A DNA stretch of 64,000 bases. Origin: DASUPK01 sp963797265 (lineage in GTDB: Bacteria > Actinomycetota > Thermoleophilia > Solirubrobacterales > 70-9). The stretch is from NCBI GenBank assembly GCA_963797265.1, contig CAWCOY010000003.1, positions 806,001 through 870,000 of the forward strand, given 5' to 3'. Made by a program: the position numbers and the translations under genes. Below the pieces are notes generated by a model, which worked only from the letters and a program-made list of their open reading frames with translations, had not been told where the DNA came from and searched no databases. Within the stretch, counting starts at the first letter, position 1, and each line of letters opens with the position of its first letter. This document shows positions 1 to 7,798 of this stretch, one piece after another.

Positions 1-110
1 GACGCGATCCCCACAGCCATCGCGGCCACCGCCAATCCGATCCCGACGCGCTTACGGGCCCTCACCGCAAGGGCTGTCGAGGCGCTCTCCTCCAAGGGCG
101 CGGGCAACAT
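1..110 (-). CDS. N-terminus of an unidentified membrane-anchored protein (partial)
   Basis: Only about 36 codons are inside the window; the gene runs off the left edge. The sequence from MLPAPLEE onward leads into a basic stretch (RARKR) followed by a hydrophobic segment (VGIGLAVAAMAVGIA), as in a signal anchor. I chose the ATG at 110 because a TAGGGT hexamer (118-123 on the minus strand) lies exactly 7 bases upstream, the leaderless arrangement seen throughout this window. An in-frame ATG at 146 has no such support. It is divergent from the YrbE operon. The family cannot be judged from this fragment. Confidence 0.5.
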   Translation of the reverse strand, partial: MLPAPLEESASTALAVRARKRVGIGLAVAAMAVGIA

Positions 111-180
111 AGCACGCACCCTACTCACGCCTATTGGGCTCCGCATCAGTCAAATCCGGGGTTTTTCCGGGCTAACACGG

Positions 181-195
181 CCACAACGGTTGTGG
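181..195. promoter_or_regulatory. Inverted repeat upstream of the YrbE operon (candidate operator)
   Basis: CCACAAC-G-GTTGTGG is a perfect 7-1-7 inverted repeat about 50 bases before the first yrbE start and just upstream of its likely -10. The position suits a repressor or activator site. No cognate regulator gene is visible. Confidence 0.4.
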
Positions 196-219
196 GTGGC
201 GAACGGCCCTCCCATCCCA

Positions 220-225
220 TAATCT
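220..225 (+). promoter_or_regulatory. Candidate -10 element of the YrbE operon
   Basis: TAATCT lies 18 bases before the ATG at 244 and upstream of a strong Shine-Dalgarno sequence (GGAGGAGG). This gives a short leader. No convincing -35 is visible at normal spacing. Confidence 0.4.
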
Positions 226-243
226 TCGGTCCGGAGGAGGGCA

Positions 244-1050
244 ATGGTCCGATCCGTAGCCGATAGGGCGTTTCTCCCGGCCAAGTCTCTATTCGAGCAG
301 GTCGGGGACATGATGATCCTGACCGCCAAGACGATCGTCTCGGCGATCCGTCCTCCGTATCCCTACGGCGGTGAGTTCATCGGGCAGTTCCTCTTCGCCC
401 TCCAGCTCTGTTGGTTCCCGATGATGATCTCGACGCTGGCGTTCGGCTTCGGGGCGCCGGGTCTCCAGGCCGCGAACTTCCTCTCGCTGTTCGGCGCGCT
501 CGACCGCCTCGGCGGCTTCTTCGTGCTCGCCTCGATCCGCGAGTTCGCGCCGACGGTGACTGCGGTCGTCGTCGCCGGCGTGGCCGGCACAGCGATCACC
601 GCGGACCTCGGCGCGCGCAAGATCCGCGAGGAGCTCGACGCGCTACAGGTGCTCGGCGTCGACCCGATCAAGAACCTTGTCGTCCCTCGCTTCCTCGCGT
701 TGATGCTGATCACGGGTCTGATGGACATCTACGCGCTGATCTTCGGCATCGTGGGCGGTCTCGGCGCGGAGTTCCTGTACAACGAGCCGCTCGGCGGGTT
801 CTTCGCGACGCTCTACAACAACGCTTCGGTCACCGACCTCTGGGGCTCGGTTCTGAAGTGCACGATGTTCGGGGCGATCATCGCGATCGTCTGCTCCTAC
901 AAGGGGATGACTGCATCCGGAGGCGCCGAGGGGGTGGGTCGCGCCGTCAACGAGGGCGTCGTGGTCGCGTTCATGGGCGTCTTCGCGTTCAACTACGTCT
1001 TCACGCAGACGCTGCTCGCCACTCACCCCGAGCTCCAGGTGATCAAGTAA
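244..1050 (+). CDS. YrbE/MlaE-family ABC permease, first subunit
   Basis: A 268-residue inner-membrane permease of the MlaE (YrbE) family, the channel part of Mce/Mla-type lipid importers. The family signature is visible around residues 119-142 (ADLGARKIREELDALQVLG), inside a run of hydrophobic segments from about residue 50 to the end. A strong SD (GGAGGAGG) precedes the ATG. Its TAA stop overlaps the ATG of the next permease (TAATG), so the two are probably translationally coupled, as in yrbEA-yrbEB pairs of actinobacteria. The usual substrate-binding MCE proteins are not next to it. Substrate specificity (sterol, fatty acid or phospholipid) cannot be told from sequence. Confidence 0.9.
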   Translation: MVRSVADRAFLPAKSLFEQVGDMMILTAKTIVSAIRPPYPYGGEFIGQFLFALQLCWFPMMISTLAFGFGAPGLQAANFLSLFGALDRLGGFFVLASIREFAPTVTAVVVAGVAGTAITADLGARKIREELDALQVLGVDPIKNLVVPRFLALMLITGLMDIYALIFGIVGGLGAEFLYNEPLGGFFATLYNNASVTDLWGSVLKCTMFGAIIAIVCSYKGMTASGGAEGVGRAVNEGVVVAFMGVFAFNYVFTQTLLATHPELQVIK

Positions 1051-1850
1051 TGGGAGCGGGTTGGCTGGCAGTCCCCCGGGGCTGGCTCAACTCGATCGGC
1101 GAGATCTTCGGTTTCTGCGCCCGCGTCGCCGGCCTCGTCTACACGGGCCGGGTCTTCCAGTTCTTCGGTGAGGCCCTGCGCCAGACCGGCATCCTGATCC
1201 TCGGCTCGACCATAGTGATCTGGGGCCTGGTCTTCATCCTGGGCCTGCAATGCGGGATCGAGGGCGCCTACTTCAACCGCTCGGTCGGCGCCCCGGCCTA
1301 CGCCGGCGTCTTCGCCGCCTGGTGCGACCTGCGCGAGGTGATCCCCTACGGCTTCGGCTACATGCTCTCCGCCAAAGTGGGCACCGGAATCGTCGCCGAG
1401 CTGGGCGCGATGCGGATCTCGGACGAGATCGACGCGCTCGAGGTGATGGGCGTGCCGCCCGTGACCTTCCTGGGCGCGACCCGCCTGCTCGCCGCCTGGA
1501 TCGCCTTCCCCTTCATGTACCTGGCCGCCGTCGGGATCGGCTACTTCGCCAGCTGGCTCGCCGTCGTCGAGCAGATCGGGGACGTCTCCTCGGGCGGCTA
1601 CTTCCTGATCTTCTGGATGTTCCAGAACCCGCCCGACCTCTTATTCAGCCTGATCAAGGGCATGGTGATGGCCACGGCCATCGTGCTCGTCGGTTGCTAT
1701 TACGGCTACACGGCTTCGGGCGGACCGGTGGGCGTGGGCACGGCGACCGCGAAGTCGATGGTTCTCAACATCGTGCTCGTGCACATCATCGGGATGATGG
1801 GAACGCTGGTGTTCTGGGGCGCGAACCCGAGGGCCCCCATCGGAGGCTGA
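1050..1850 (+). CDS. YrbE/MlaE-family ABC permease, second subunit
   Basis: A 266-residue paralogue of the preceding permease with the MlaE signature at about residues 116-135 (AELGAMRISDEIDALEVMG) and the same membrane pattern. An open frame extends far upstream to 411, but that part is a shadow of the first permease. The ATG at 1050 overlaps the upstream stop and gives a normal family length. The two subunits probably form a heterodimeric channel energised by the ATPase encoded from 1924. Confidence 0.9.
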   Translation: MGAGWLAVPRGWLNSIGEIFGFCARVAGLVYTGRVFQFFGEALRQTGILILGSTIVIWGLVFILGLQCGIEGAYFNRSVGAPAYAGVFAAWCDLREVIPYGFGYMLSAKVGTGIVAELGAMRISDEIDALEVMGVPPVTFLGATRLLAAWIAFPFMYLAAVGIGYFASWLAVVEQIGDVSSGGYFLIFWMFQNPPDLLFSLIKGMVMATAIVLVGCYYGYTASGGPVGVGTATAKSMVLNIVLVHIIGMMGTLVFWGANPRAPIGG

Positions 1851-1923
1851 GGCGGCGACCGACGCGGGTTGCCTTCGCCCTTGCCTAGAATTGGTTCCGG
1901 AAACGCGCAAGGAGGAGTGAGAG

Positions 1924-2916
1924 TTGGCTGAACGGAAGAGGAGCCGCGCCAAACAGATCGAGGACGAGGCGCGCCAGCCCCGCGACGAAGCCGCTGACGA
2001 GGCGACCGCCGACGCCGAGGCCGTCGAGGAGGGCGATCCGCTCACCTCTCAGGGCTACGGCGAGGAGGACTTCTCAGGCCGCGACTACATCATTCCCGGA
2101 GTCGACTCCGAGGATCCCGATCCTTACAAGTGGCACACGGGCCATAAGCGCGACCACGGCGGGGAAGACGCGATCGAGATCATCGACCTGGTCAAGCAGT
2201 TCGGCCGCACCCGGATCCTGAACGGCTGCAACCTCGGGATTCCCGACAACATGATCTCGATGGTGCTCGGACCGTCGGGCACCGGCAAGAGCGTGCTGAT
2301 CAAGCACATCGTCGGACTGCTCTATCCGGACTCGGGCGACGTGCTCGTCCACGGCGAGTCGATCCCGAACATGACCGACGACGAGCTCTTCGAGGTGCGC
2401 AAGAAGTTCGGCCTGCTCTTCCAGGACGGCGCGCTCTTCGGCTCGATGAACGTCTACGACAACACCTGCTTTCCGCTCCGCCAGCACACCGACAAGTCAG
2501 AGGACGAGATCGAGGAGATCGTCACCCGCCGCCTTCGCGAGGTCGGCCTCGCCGAGGCGATGTACAAGATGCCGAACGAGCTCTCGGGCGGAATGCGCAA
2601 GCGCGCCGGCTTCGCGCGGGCGCTGGTGCTCGACCCCGCGATCGTCATGTTCGACGAGCCCGATTCAGGTCTCGACCCGGTGCGGACGGCGCTGCTCTGC
2701 GAGCTGATCCGCGAGATCCACGAGGAGAACGGCGGCTGCTACCTGGTGATCAGCCACGACCTCGGGACCGCGCGCCGGATCGCGGACTTCATCGCTGTGC
2801 TCTGGAAGGGCCGGATCGTCGAGTCCGGCCCCTCGGACGAGCTCTTCGCCTCGCGCAACGAGTTCGTCAGCCAGTTCCTCAACGCCGATGTGAAGGGTCC
2901 GCTGGCGATGGACTAG
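1924..2916 (+). CDS. MlaF/Mkl-like ABC ATPase with acidic N-terminal extension
   Basis: A 330-residue ATP-binding protein for the two YrbE permeases. Walker A is GPSGTGKS (about residue 116), the signature is LSGGMRKR (about 219), Walker B is IVMFDEPDSGLD (about 239) and the H-loop is VISHDLG. The LSGGMRKR and DEPDSGLDP wording is typical of the MlaF/Mkl group. The start is a TTG at 1924, supported by an ideal AAGGAGGAG sequence 6-10 bases upstream. About 75 acidic, low-complexity residues precede the ATPase fold and are not part of the family core; they may be a regulatory tail. No MCE gene follows. Confidence 0.9.
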   Translation: MAERKRSRAKQIEDEARQPRDEAADEATADAEAVEEGDPLTSQGYGEEDFSGRDYIIPGVDSEDPDPYKWHTGHKRDHGGEDAIEIIDLVKQFGRTRILNGCNLGIPDNMISMVLGPSGTGKSVLIKHIVGLLYPDSGDVLVHGESIPNMTDDELFEVRKKFGLLFQDGALFGSMNVYDNTCFPLRQHTDKSEDEIEEIVTRRLREVGLAEAMYKMPNELSGGMRKRAGFARALVLDPAIVMFDEPDSGLDPVRTALLCELIREIHEENGGCYLVISHDLGTARRIADFIAVLWKGRIVESGPSDELFASRNEFVSQFLNADVKGPLAMD

Positions 2917-2992
2917 TCGGGCCCGCGGTCCCGACTTCAAAACCGGCAATGAAGGGGCGGCGACCCGGGCGGTCGCCGCGAATCCCGAGCAC

Positions 2993-3015
2993 TTTCCCGG
3001 CTCTGGGCCGGGAAA
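2993..3015 (+). terminator. Hairpin after the YrbE-ATPase operon
   Basis: TTTCCCGGC / GCCGGGAAA form a perfect 9-bp stem around a 5-base loop, about 75 bases after the ATPase stop. There is no U-run, so it is only a candidate terminator. Confidence 0.45.
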
Positions 3016-3167
3016 ACGCTCAGGACTCGGTGCAAGGACGAGTTTCGAAGCATTTGCGGCGCTATCGGCCCTCCAATCCTTCGGAACTCCGTCGAGAACG
3101 CTGAGCGCCTGATTCTGTCCCCCTTCATTGCCGCTGTTCGTCCCAACACGGCGCTACCGTCGATCGC

Positions 3168-3413
3168 GTGCCGCTCAAGCGCATCACCGACGAGGACGTG
3201 CTGGGCTCGATCGTGGAGCTCGCAGGCGACGGCTACTGCCTCGTTGCGGATGTCCTTCCTTCATTGCCCAGGCGGGGCCACGCCGACCGTCGGCGGGCGG
3301 TGCACCGCTCGATCAACCGCGGCCTGGTGATCCAGCGGCGCGGTCCGGACGGCCGCGCCTACGTGGCCGTCGCCAGCGAGGGCTGGCGGCAGTTGCGGGC
3401 GCGAGCGGGCTAG
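3168..3413 (+). CDS. Small winged-helix-like protein of unknown function
   Basis: An 81-residue protein starting at GTG. TACCGT lies exactly 7 bases before the start and there is no SD, so it is probably leaderless. Sequence such as EDVLGSIVELAGDGYCLVADV and the later RAVHRSINRGLVIQRRGPDGRAY pattern resemble a small winged helix, with a recognition helix followed by a beta wing. No named family is recognised. Its TAG stop shares the four bases CTAG with the stop of the convergent DUF1918 gene. Confidence 0.55.
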   Translation: MPLKRITDEDVLGSIVELAGDGYCLVADVLPSLPRRGHADRRRAVHRSINRGLVIQRRGPDGRAYVAVASEGWRQLRARAG

Positions 3414-3607
3414 CGCTGTTCAGCCGGGCTCTCCGGGCCCGCCGCCCCGGCCGCCGGCGCGTAGATGCTCTCGTGCCCATCGTCCCACTGGACGCGATAG
3501 CGCGGAGCGGGCTTCTCGCCCACGACTTCCTTGACGACGCCAGTCCGGTGCGGGCGCTCCGTGGACTCCGCCTCGACCTTGATACGGGTGCCGATCTCCA
3601 GCTTCAT
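3410..3607 (-). CDS. DUF1918 domain protein
   Basis: A 65-residue protein matching the actinobacterial DUF1918 pattern. The N-terminus is MKLEIGTRIKVEAE, then RTGVVKEVVG and YRVQWDDGHESIYAP, a small SH3-like beta barrel. The function of the family is unknown; it often occurs as a single-domain protein. The SD GGAGGTGAG is well placed before the ATG at 3607. The 3' end overlaps the convergent small gene by the shared CTAG. Confidence 0.85.
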   Translation of the reverse strand: MKLEIGTRIKVEAESTERPHRTGVVKEVVGEKPAPRYRVQWDDGHESIYAPAAGAAGPESPAEQR

Positions 3608-3704
3608 TTCTCACCTCCACTCCAAGAATTTCCTCCGTGATACCACCGATCGCGCCGCCTGGAAAGTGACGCGATCTTCACATTGCCTCCCTAACCTCCG
3701 CCCC

Positions 3705-6422
3705 GTGAGTGCGGGGAGATTCTTCGACCGGGTCGCGGGCGTGGCGGTGCGCTGGCCCTGGCTCGTGATCGTGCCGATCGTGGCACTCACCGGCGCCGGG
3801 ATCTTCGCGGCGACCCGGCTCGACACCAGCGCCGGGACCGACACGCTGGTCAGCAAGGGCTCCTCCGAGTTCCAGGCGACACAGGACTTCCATGAGAAGT
3901 TCGGCGACGAGCCGGTGATCGTCCTCGTCAAGGAGGACCTCCGGAAGCTGGTGCTCACCAAGGACCTCGAGCCGCTCTTCGAGCTCGAGGAATGCTTCGC
4001 CGGCGGCACCCAGCTGGCGCAATCGCTCCCCACGCGCCAGAAGCAGCCGCTTCCGACGGTGTGCGACCAGATCGCGAAGCTGCGCCCGAGCCACTCGGTC
4101 TTCGGGCCCGCGACCTTCCTCTATCTGAGCGTCGCCGGGATCCAGCAGGCGCTGCAGGGCCAGATTGGCGGGGCGCAACAGCAGGCCCAGGCGGCCGCCG
4201 AACAGGCCCGCAAGGCCGCGGCGAAGCGGGGCGCCTCAACGGTGGAGCAGCAACAGGCCGCGGACTCCGCCAGCCAGCAGGTGCTCGGCCAGTTCCAGCA
4301 GAGCCTCGTCCAGGTGGCCCTTCAGTACGGGATCACCTCGATACCGCGGCTCGACGACCCGAACTTCGTCAGCCGGGTCGTCTTCGACGAGTCGAAGCCG
4401 GCGGGAACGCCCAAGGAGCGCTTCGGCTACCTCTTCCCGAATCGCGATGCCGCCCAGATCATCGTGCGGCTTCGCCCCGACCTGACCGATGCGGAGCGGC
4501 ACGACGCGATCGGGCTCTTCAAGCAGGCGGTCGACGACCCCCGCTTCAAGCTCAGCGACGGCAGCTACGTGGTAACGGGTGCCCCGGTCGTCGTCGATGC
4601 CGGCACGCGGGAGCTCCGCAACCAGACCCTGCTCTTGCTCGGCGTCGCGGGCCTGGTGATGGCCCTGACCCTGCTGCTCATCCTGCCCCGGCCGCTGCGG
4701 CTGCTGCCGCTCGGAGTGGCGGTCTCCGCCGGCGCGCTGACTCTTGGGCTGGTGGCGCTCTTCGGCGGCTCGCTCACCGTCGGCGCGATCGCGATGCTGC
4801 CCGTGCTGGTCGGCCTCGCCGTGGACTACGCGATCCAGTTCCAGGCCCGCTTCAACGAGGCCAGGGCGGAGGGGACTCCGCCCGGCCGCGCAGTGGTGGT
4901 CTCCGCGGCCGGCGGCGGGCCGGTGATCGGGGCGGCTTGTCTGGCGACCATTGCCGGGTTCGCCGTTTTCGCTCTCTCGCCCAGCCCGCTCGTGCGCTCC
5001 TTCGGGCTGCTGCTGGTGATGGGCGTCGCCCTGGCGTTCGCGGTCGCGTTGACCGGGGGACTGGCGGCGCTCGGGCTGTCGGCCTGGCGCGGTTCGGCTC
5101 CTGCCCCGAGAACCGCCCCGGCGGCCCAGCGCACTAGCGGAGCGACCGAGCGGCTCCGGAAGGCCGGCGTCGCCACGATCGCGCTGGCGCTCGCCAGCCC
5201 CCGGCGCGTTCTGGCGGCGGGTCTGCTGCTGGCCGTCTGCGGCTGGGTGGCGAGCGCCGGGACCGGGGTGGAGACGGACATCCGCGACCTCGCGCCGCCG
5301 AACCTGAAGGCCCTCGACGACCTCAACGAGCTCGAGAAGGAGACCGGGATCTCGGGTGACGTCAACGTCACGATCAGGGCCAAGGACCCGACCGACCCGG
5401 CGGTGATCTCATGGGCCGAGGGCTTCCAGCAGCGGGTGCTGGCGCGCCATGGCTTCTCCGGCTCCAATCCGAGCTGCGCCGACGCCCAGATCTGCCCCGC
5501 CCTCTCGCTCACCGACTTCTTCGGTGGGTCCTCGCCCTCGAGCTCCACGGCCTCGAGCTCGACGCAGAGCGTGGGTGACGTTCACGCCCTCGTTCAGGCG
5601 CTGCCCTGCTTCATCTCGCAGATCGTGATCAGCCATCGGGGCGACTGCAACCCCTCCGGCGTGACGCCGATCGGCGACACAGCCGACGTCGCTTTCGGCA
5701 TCCGCGCACAGCCCCTCTCCGATCAGCAGGACCTGATCGACGACATCCGTGCCCAGATCGATCCGCCCGGAGGACCGTCGCCACCCGAGGGCACGACCGT
5801 CGAGCTGGCCGGGCTCCCGGTCCTCGCGGCCGAGGCGAACACGGACCTCTCGCACAGCCGCTGGTGGCTGCCGCTCGCCGGCCTGATCGCCGTCGGCGCC
5901 GTCCTGGCCGCGATCTACCGGTCGACGAGACGCGCGCTCGTTCCGCTGATCCCTGTCCTGTTGGCAACCGGCTGGTCCGGCCTGGTGGTCGCCGCGCTCG
6001 GTGTTGCCCTCAACCCGATGTCCGCGACACTCGGCGCACTGGTGATCGCGATCGCCACCGAGTTCAGCGTGATCCTCTCGGCCCGCTACGCGAGCGAACG
6101 GCGCGCCGGCCTCTCCGTCGGCGAGGCGCTGAGGCGCACCTACCTGCGCACCGGCGCGGCGGTGCTCGCTTCGGGCGTCACCGCGATCGCCGGCTTCGCC
6201 GTGCTCGCGATCGCGGGCCTGCCGCTGCTCGACGACATCGGACTGATCTCGGTGGCGCCGGTCCTCCGCGACTTCGGGCTGGTCACGGTCGCCGACCTGC
6301 TCGTCACGCTGGCGGGCGTGATGCTGGTGCTGCCCGCCGTGGTGGTTTGGTCAGAGGAGGGCTTCCGGCTTCCCTGGCGGCCGCGTCCGGCGCCGCTGGC
6401 GGCCGGCGAATCCGCTCCGTGA
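3705..6422 (+). CDS. RND superfamily (MMPL/HpnN-like) membrane transporter
   Basis: A 905-residue RND-type exporter with the usual duplicated layout. There is one membrane segment near residues 14-34, a large extracytoplasmic loop, a block of membrane segments at about 305-465, then a second anchor (about 485-512), loop and membrane block (about 715-885). The first loop contains a Gln/Ala-rich, probably coiled-coil stretch (about 145-195). MMPL/HpnN relatives move lipids or hopanoids, but the substrate here is unknown. The open frame begins at 3531; I start at GTG 3705 because TAACCT sits 7 bases upstream (leaderless) and the family N-terminus fits. It overlaps the next gene by GTGA. Confidence 0.88.
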   Translation: MSAGRFFDRVAGVAVRWPWLVIVPIVALTGAGIFAATRLDTSAGTDTLVSKGSSEFQATQDFHEKFGDEPVIVLVKEDLRKLVLTKDLEPLFELEECFAGGTQLAQSLPTRQKQPLPTVCDQIAKLRPSHSVFGPATFLYLSVAGIQQALQGQIGGAQQQAQAAAEQARKAAAKRGASTVEQQQAADSASQQVLGQFQQSLVQVALQYGITSIPRLDDPNFVSRVVFDESKPAGTPKERFGYLFPNRDAAQIIVRLRPDLTDAERHDAIGLFKQAVDDPRFKLSDGSYVVTGAPVVVDAGTRELRNQTLLLLGVAGLVMALTLLLILPRPLRLLPLGVAVSAGALTLGLVALFGGSLTVGAIAMLPVLVGLAVDYAIQFQARFNEARAEGTPPGRAVVVSAAGGGPVIGAACLATIAGFAVFALSPSPLVRSFGLLLVMGVALAFAVALTGGLAALGLSAWRGSAPAPRTAPAAQRTSGATERLRKAGVATIALALASPRRVLAAGLLLAVCGWVASAGTGVETDIRDLAPPNLKALDDLNELEKETGISGDVNVTIRAKDPTDPAVISWAEGFQQRVLARHGFSGSNPSCADAQICPALSLTDFFGGSSPSSSTASSSTQSVGDVHALVQALPCFISQIVISHRGDCNPSGVTPIGDTADVAFGIRAQPLSDQQDLIDDIRAQIDPPGGPSPPEGTTVELAGLPVLAAEANTDLSHSRWWLPLAGLIAVGAVLAAIYRSTRRALVPLIPVLLATGWSGLVVAALGVALNPMSATLGALVIAIATEFSVILSARYASERRAGLSVGEALRRTYLRTGAAVLASGVTAIAGFAVLAIAGLPLLDDIGLISVAPVLRDFGLVTVADLLVTLAGVMLVLPAVVVWSEEGFRLPWRPRPAPLAAGESAP

Positions 6423-7084
6423 ATCGGCCGCGCATCTATTCGCTGATCGTCGGGATGGTGTTCATCGCCCTGATCGCGGTGGCCGGCGTCAACCTGATCT
6501 CCACCAAGAACAAGGGGGTCCTCGGCGCCCACAACGAGGGCGACCTCCCACTCGCCCAGTTCGCCGTGCCGGATGCCCGCTCGGGCGCAGGCGGCGACGC
6601 GAACATCGCCCAGGACGACTGCGACGCGGCCCGGATCCCCTGCCCGTCTCAGAACAAGAGGACGCCGGCCTGCAGGGTGGACGTTCCCGGCGCGATCCGT
6701 GTCTGCGATCTATTCGACAAGCCTCTGGTCCTCTCGTTCTGGTTCACGCGCGGCGGGGACTGCGAGGACCAGGAGGACGTCTTCGAGCGCGCCTACAGGC
6801 GCTACTCGCCGAAGGTGAACTTCCTGGCAATCGACGTGCGCGACTCCGACTCGGAGGTCCGCAAGCTGATCGCGGAGCGCCACTGGACCCACCCGATCGG
6901 ACTCGACCGCGATGGGGCCCTCTCCAACCTCTTCCGCGTCGGCGGCTGCCCGACCTTCGTCTACGCCTATCCCGGGGGGATCCTTCAGCACACCTCGATC
7001 GGCCAGCTCGATGACCAGCGGTTCTTCTCCAACGTCGACGCTTTGATCGCAGCCACCAAGCAGCGGGACGCGACGCTGCGCTGA
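6419..7084 (+). CDS. Membrane-anchored thioredoxin-fold protein lacking the CXXC pair
   Basis: A 221-residue protein with an N-terminal anchor (about residues 8-27) and a TlpA/AhpC-like thioredoxin fold from about residue 95. The active-site region reads FWFTRGGDCEDQ, so only the second cysteine of a CXXC motif remains. The cis-proline loop is GGCPTF and carries another cysteine. Four more cysteines lie in the linker (about residues 68-98). It starts at GTG 6419, overlapping the RND stop by GTGA, so the two are co-translated. A thiol or peroxidatic role at the outer face of the membrane is an inference. Confidence 0.8.
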   Translation: MNRPRIYSLIVGMVFIALIAVAGVNLISTKNKGVLGAHNEGDLPLAQFAVPDARSGAGGDANIAQDDCDAARIPCPSQNKRTPACRVDVPGAIRVCDLFDKPLVLSFWFTRGGDCEDQEDVFERAYRRYSPKVNFLAIDVRDSDSEVRKLIAERHWTHPIGLDRDGALSNLFRVGGCPTFVYAYPGGILQHTSIGQLDDQRFFSNVDALIAATKQRDATLR

Positions 7085-7740
7085 TGGCTGACCTGCCGGA
7101 CCAGTGGGAGGTCGCGCCGGAGCCGGGCTGGGTCGAGCCCGTGCTGGCGGAGGAGTTCCCTGGGCTTTCGATCCTGTCGACCGCTCTCGAGAGCGCCGGT
7201 GGCCGCAGCCCTGAGGCGCTCCGGGAGCGGCTGCGGACGCTCAGCGACCGGATCGGCGGTGCGCAGGCGATCCAGCTCCGTCAGCAGCCGATCCCCTGGG
7301 CCTACAGGGTCTTCTTCCGCCACATCGGGCTTGACCCGGACACGACGCGGACGCCGATCGAGCAGCTCATCTTCGAGCGCATTCACGACGGCAGCTTCAA
7401 GAGCCGGAATCGCGTCGAGGACGCGCTGACGATCGCGATGGTGGAGGTGGGCGTCGCCCTGCGAGCGTTCGACGCCGACCGGGTGGAGGGACGGGTCGGA
7501 CTGCGCCTCTCGGCAGAGGGGGAGGGGTTCGAGGGCCGCGTCTCTGCGCTGCCGAACGGGACGATCGTGGTCGCCGACGAGCGGCGGCCGCTCGGGATCC
7601 TCTTCGATCGCACGGCGGAGGGCTATGGCGTCAGGCGAGGCACCGGGCGGGTGCTGCTGGTGGCGATCGGCGTGCGTGGCGTGCCTGACATCGCGCTCGA
7701 GGAGGCCTTGTGGGTGGCGGGCAGCGCCCTGCACGCGTAA
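7084..7740 (+). CDS. B3/B4 (tRNA-editing-like) domain protein
   Basis: A 218-residue protein resembling free-standing B3/B4 domains related to the editing region of phenylalanyl-tRNA synthetase beta. Segments such as PWAYRVFFRHIG, SRNRVEDALTIAMVE and VRGTGRV-like beta strands fit this family. Free-standing members are thought to act on amino acids or mischarged tRNA, but this is not established. The ATG overlaps the preceding TGA (TGATG), making it the third gene of the RND/thioredoxin operon. The functional link with the two membrane proteins is not obvious. Confidence 0.75.
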   Translation: MADLPDQWEVAPEPGWVEPVLAEEFPGLSILSTALESAGGRSPEALRERLRTLSDRIGGAQAIQLRQQPIPWAYRVFFRHIGLDPDTTRTPIEQLIFERIHDGSFKSRNRVEDALTIAMVEVGVALRAFDADRVEGRVGLRLSAEGEGFEGRVSALPNGTIVVADERRPLGILFDRTAEGYGVRRGTGRVLLVAIGVRGVPDIALEEALWVAGSALHA

Positions 7741-7748
7741 ACTGGACA

Positions 7749-7777
7749 GATGCGAGGGCGCGCGTAAGCGCGACCCG
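7749..7777 (+). repeat. Palindromic element family 1, intergenic copy
   Basis: Starts GATGCGAGGGCGCGCG and ends AGCGCGACCCG. GGGCGCGC pairs with GCGCG-A-CCC, leaving one bulged A. It is 29 bases long and differs at only two adjacent bases from the copy at 10928-10956. Confidence 0.7.
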
Positions 7778-7798
7778 TGAGTCCAAGTGGAGGCTCAG

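Noticed and set aside
5864..6418. Arg-rich extension before the thioredoxin-like protein
   Set aside because: It is a second-frame shadow of the RND gene; the GTGA overlap at 6419 marks the real start.
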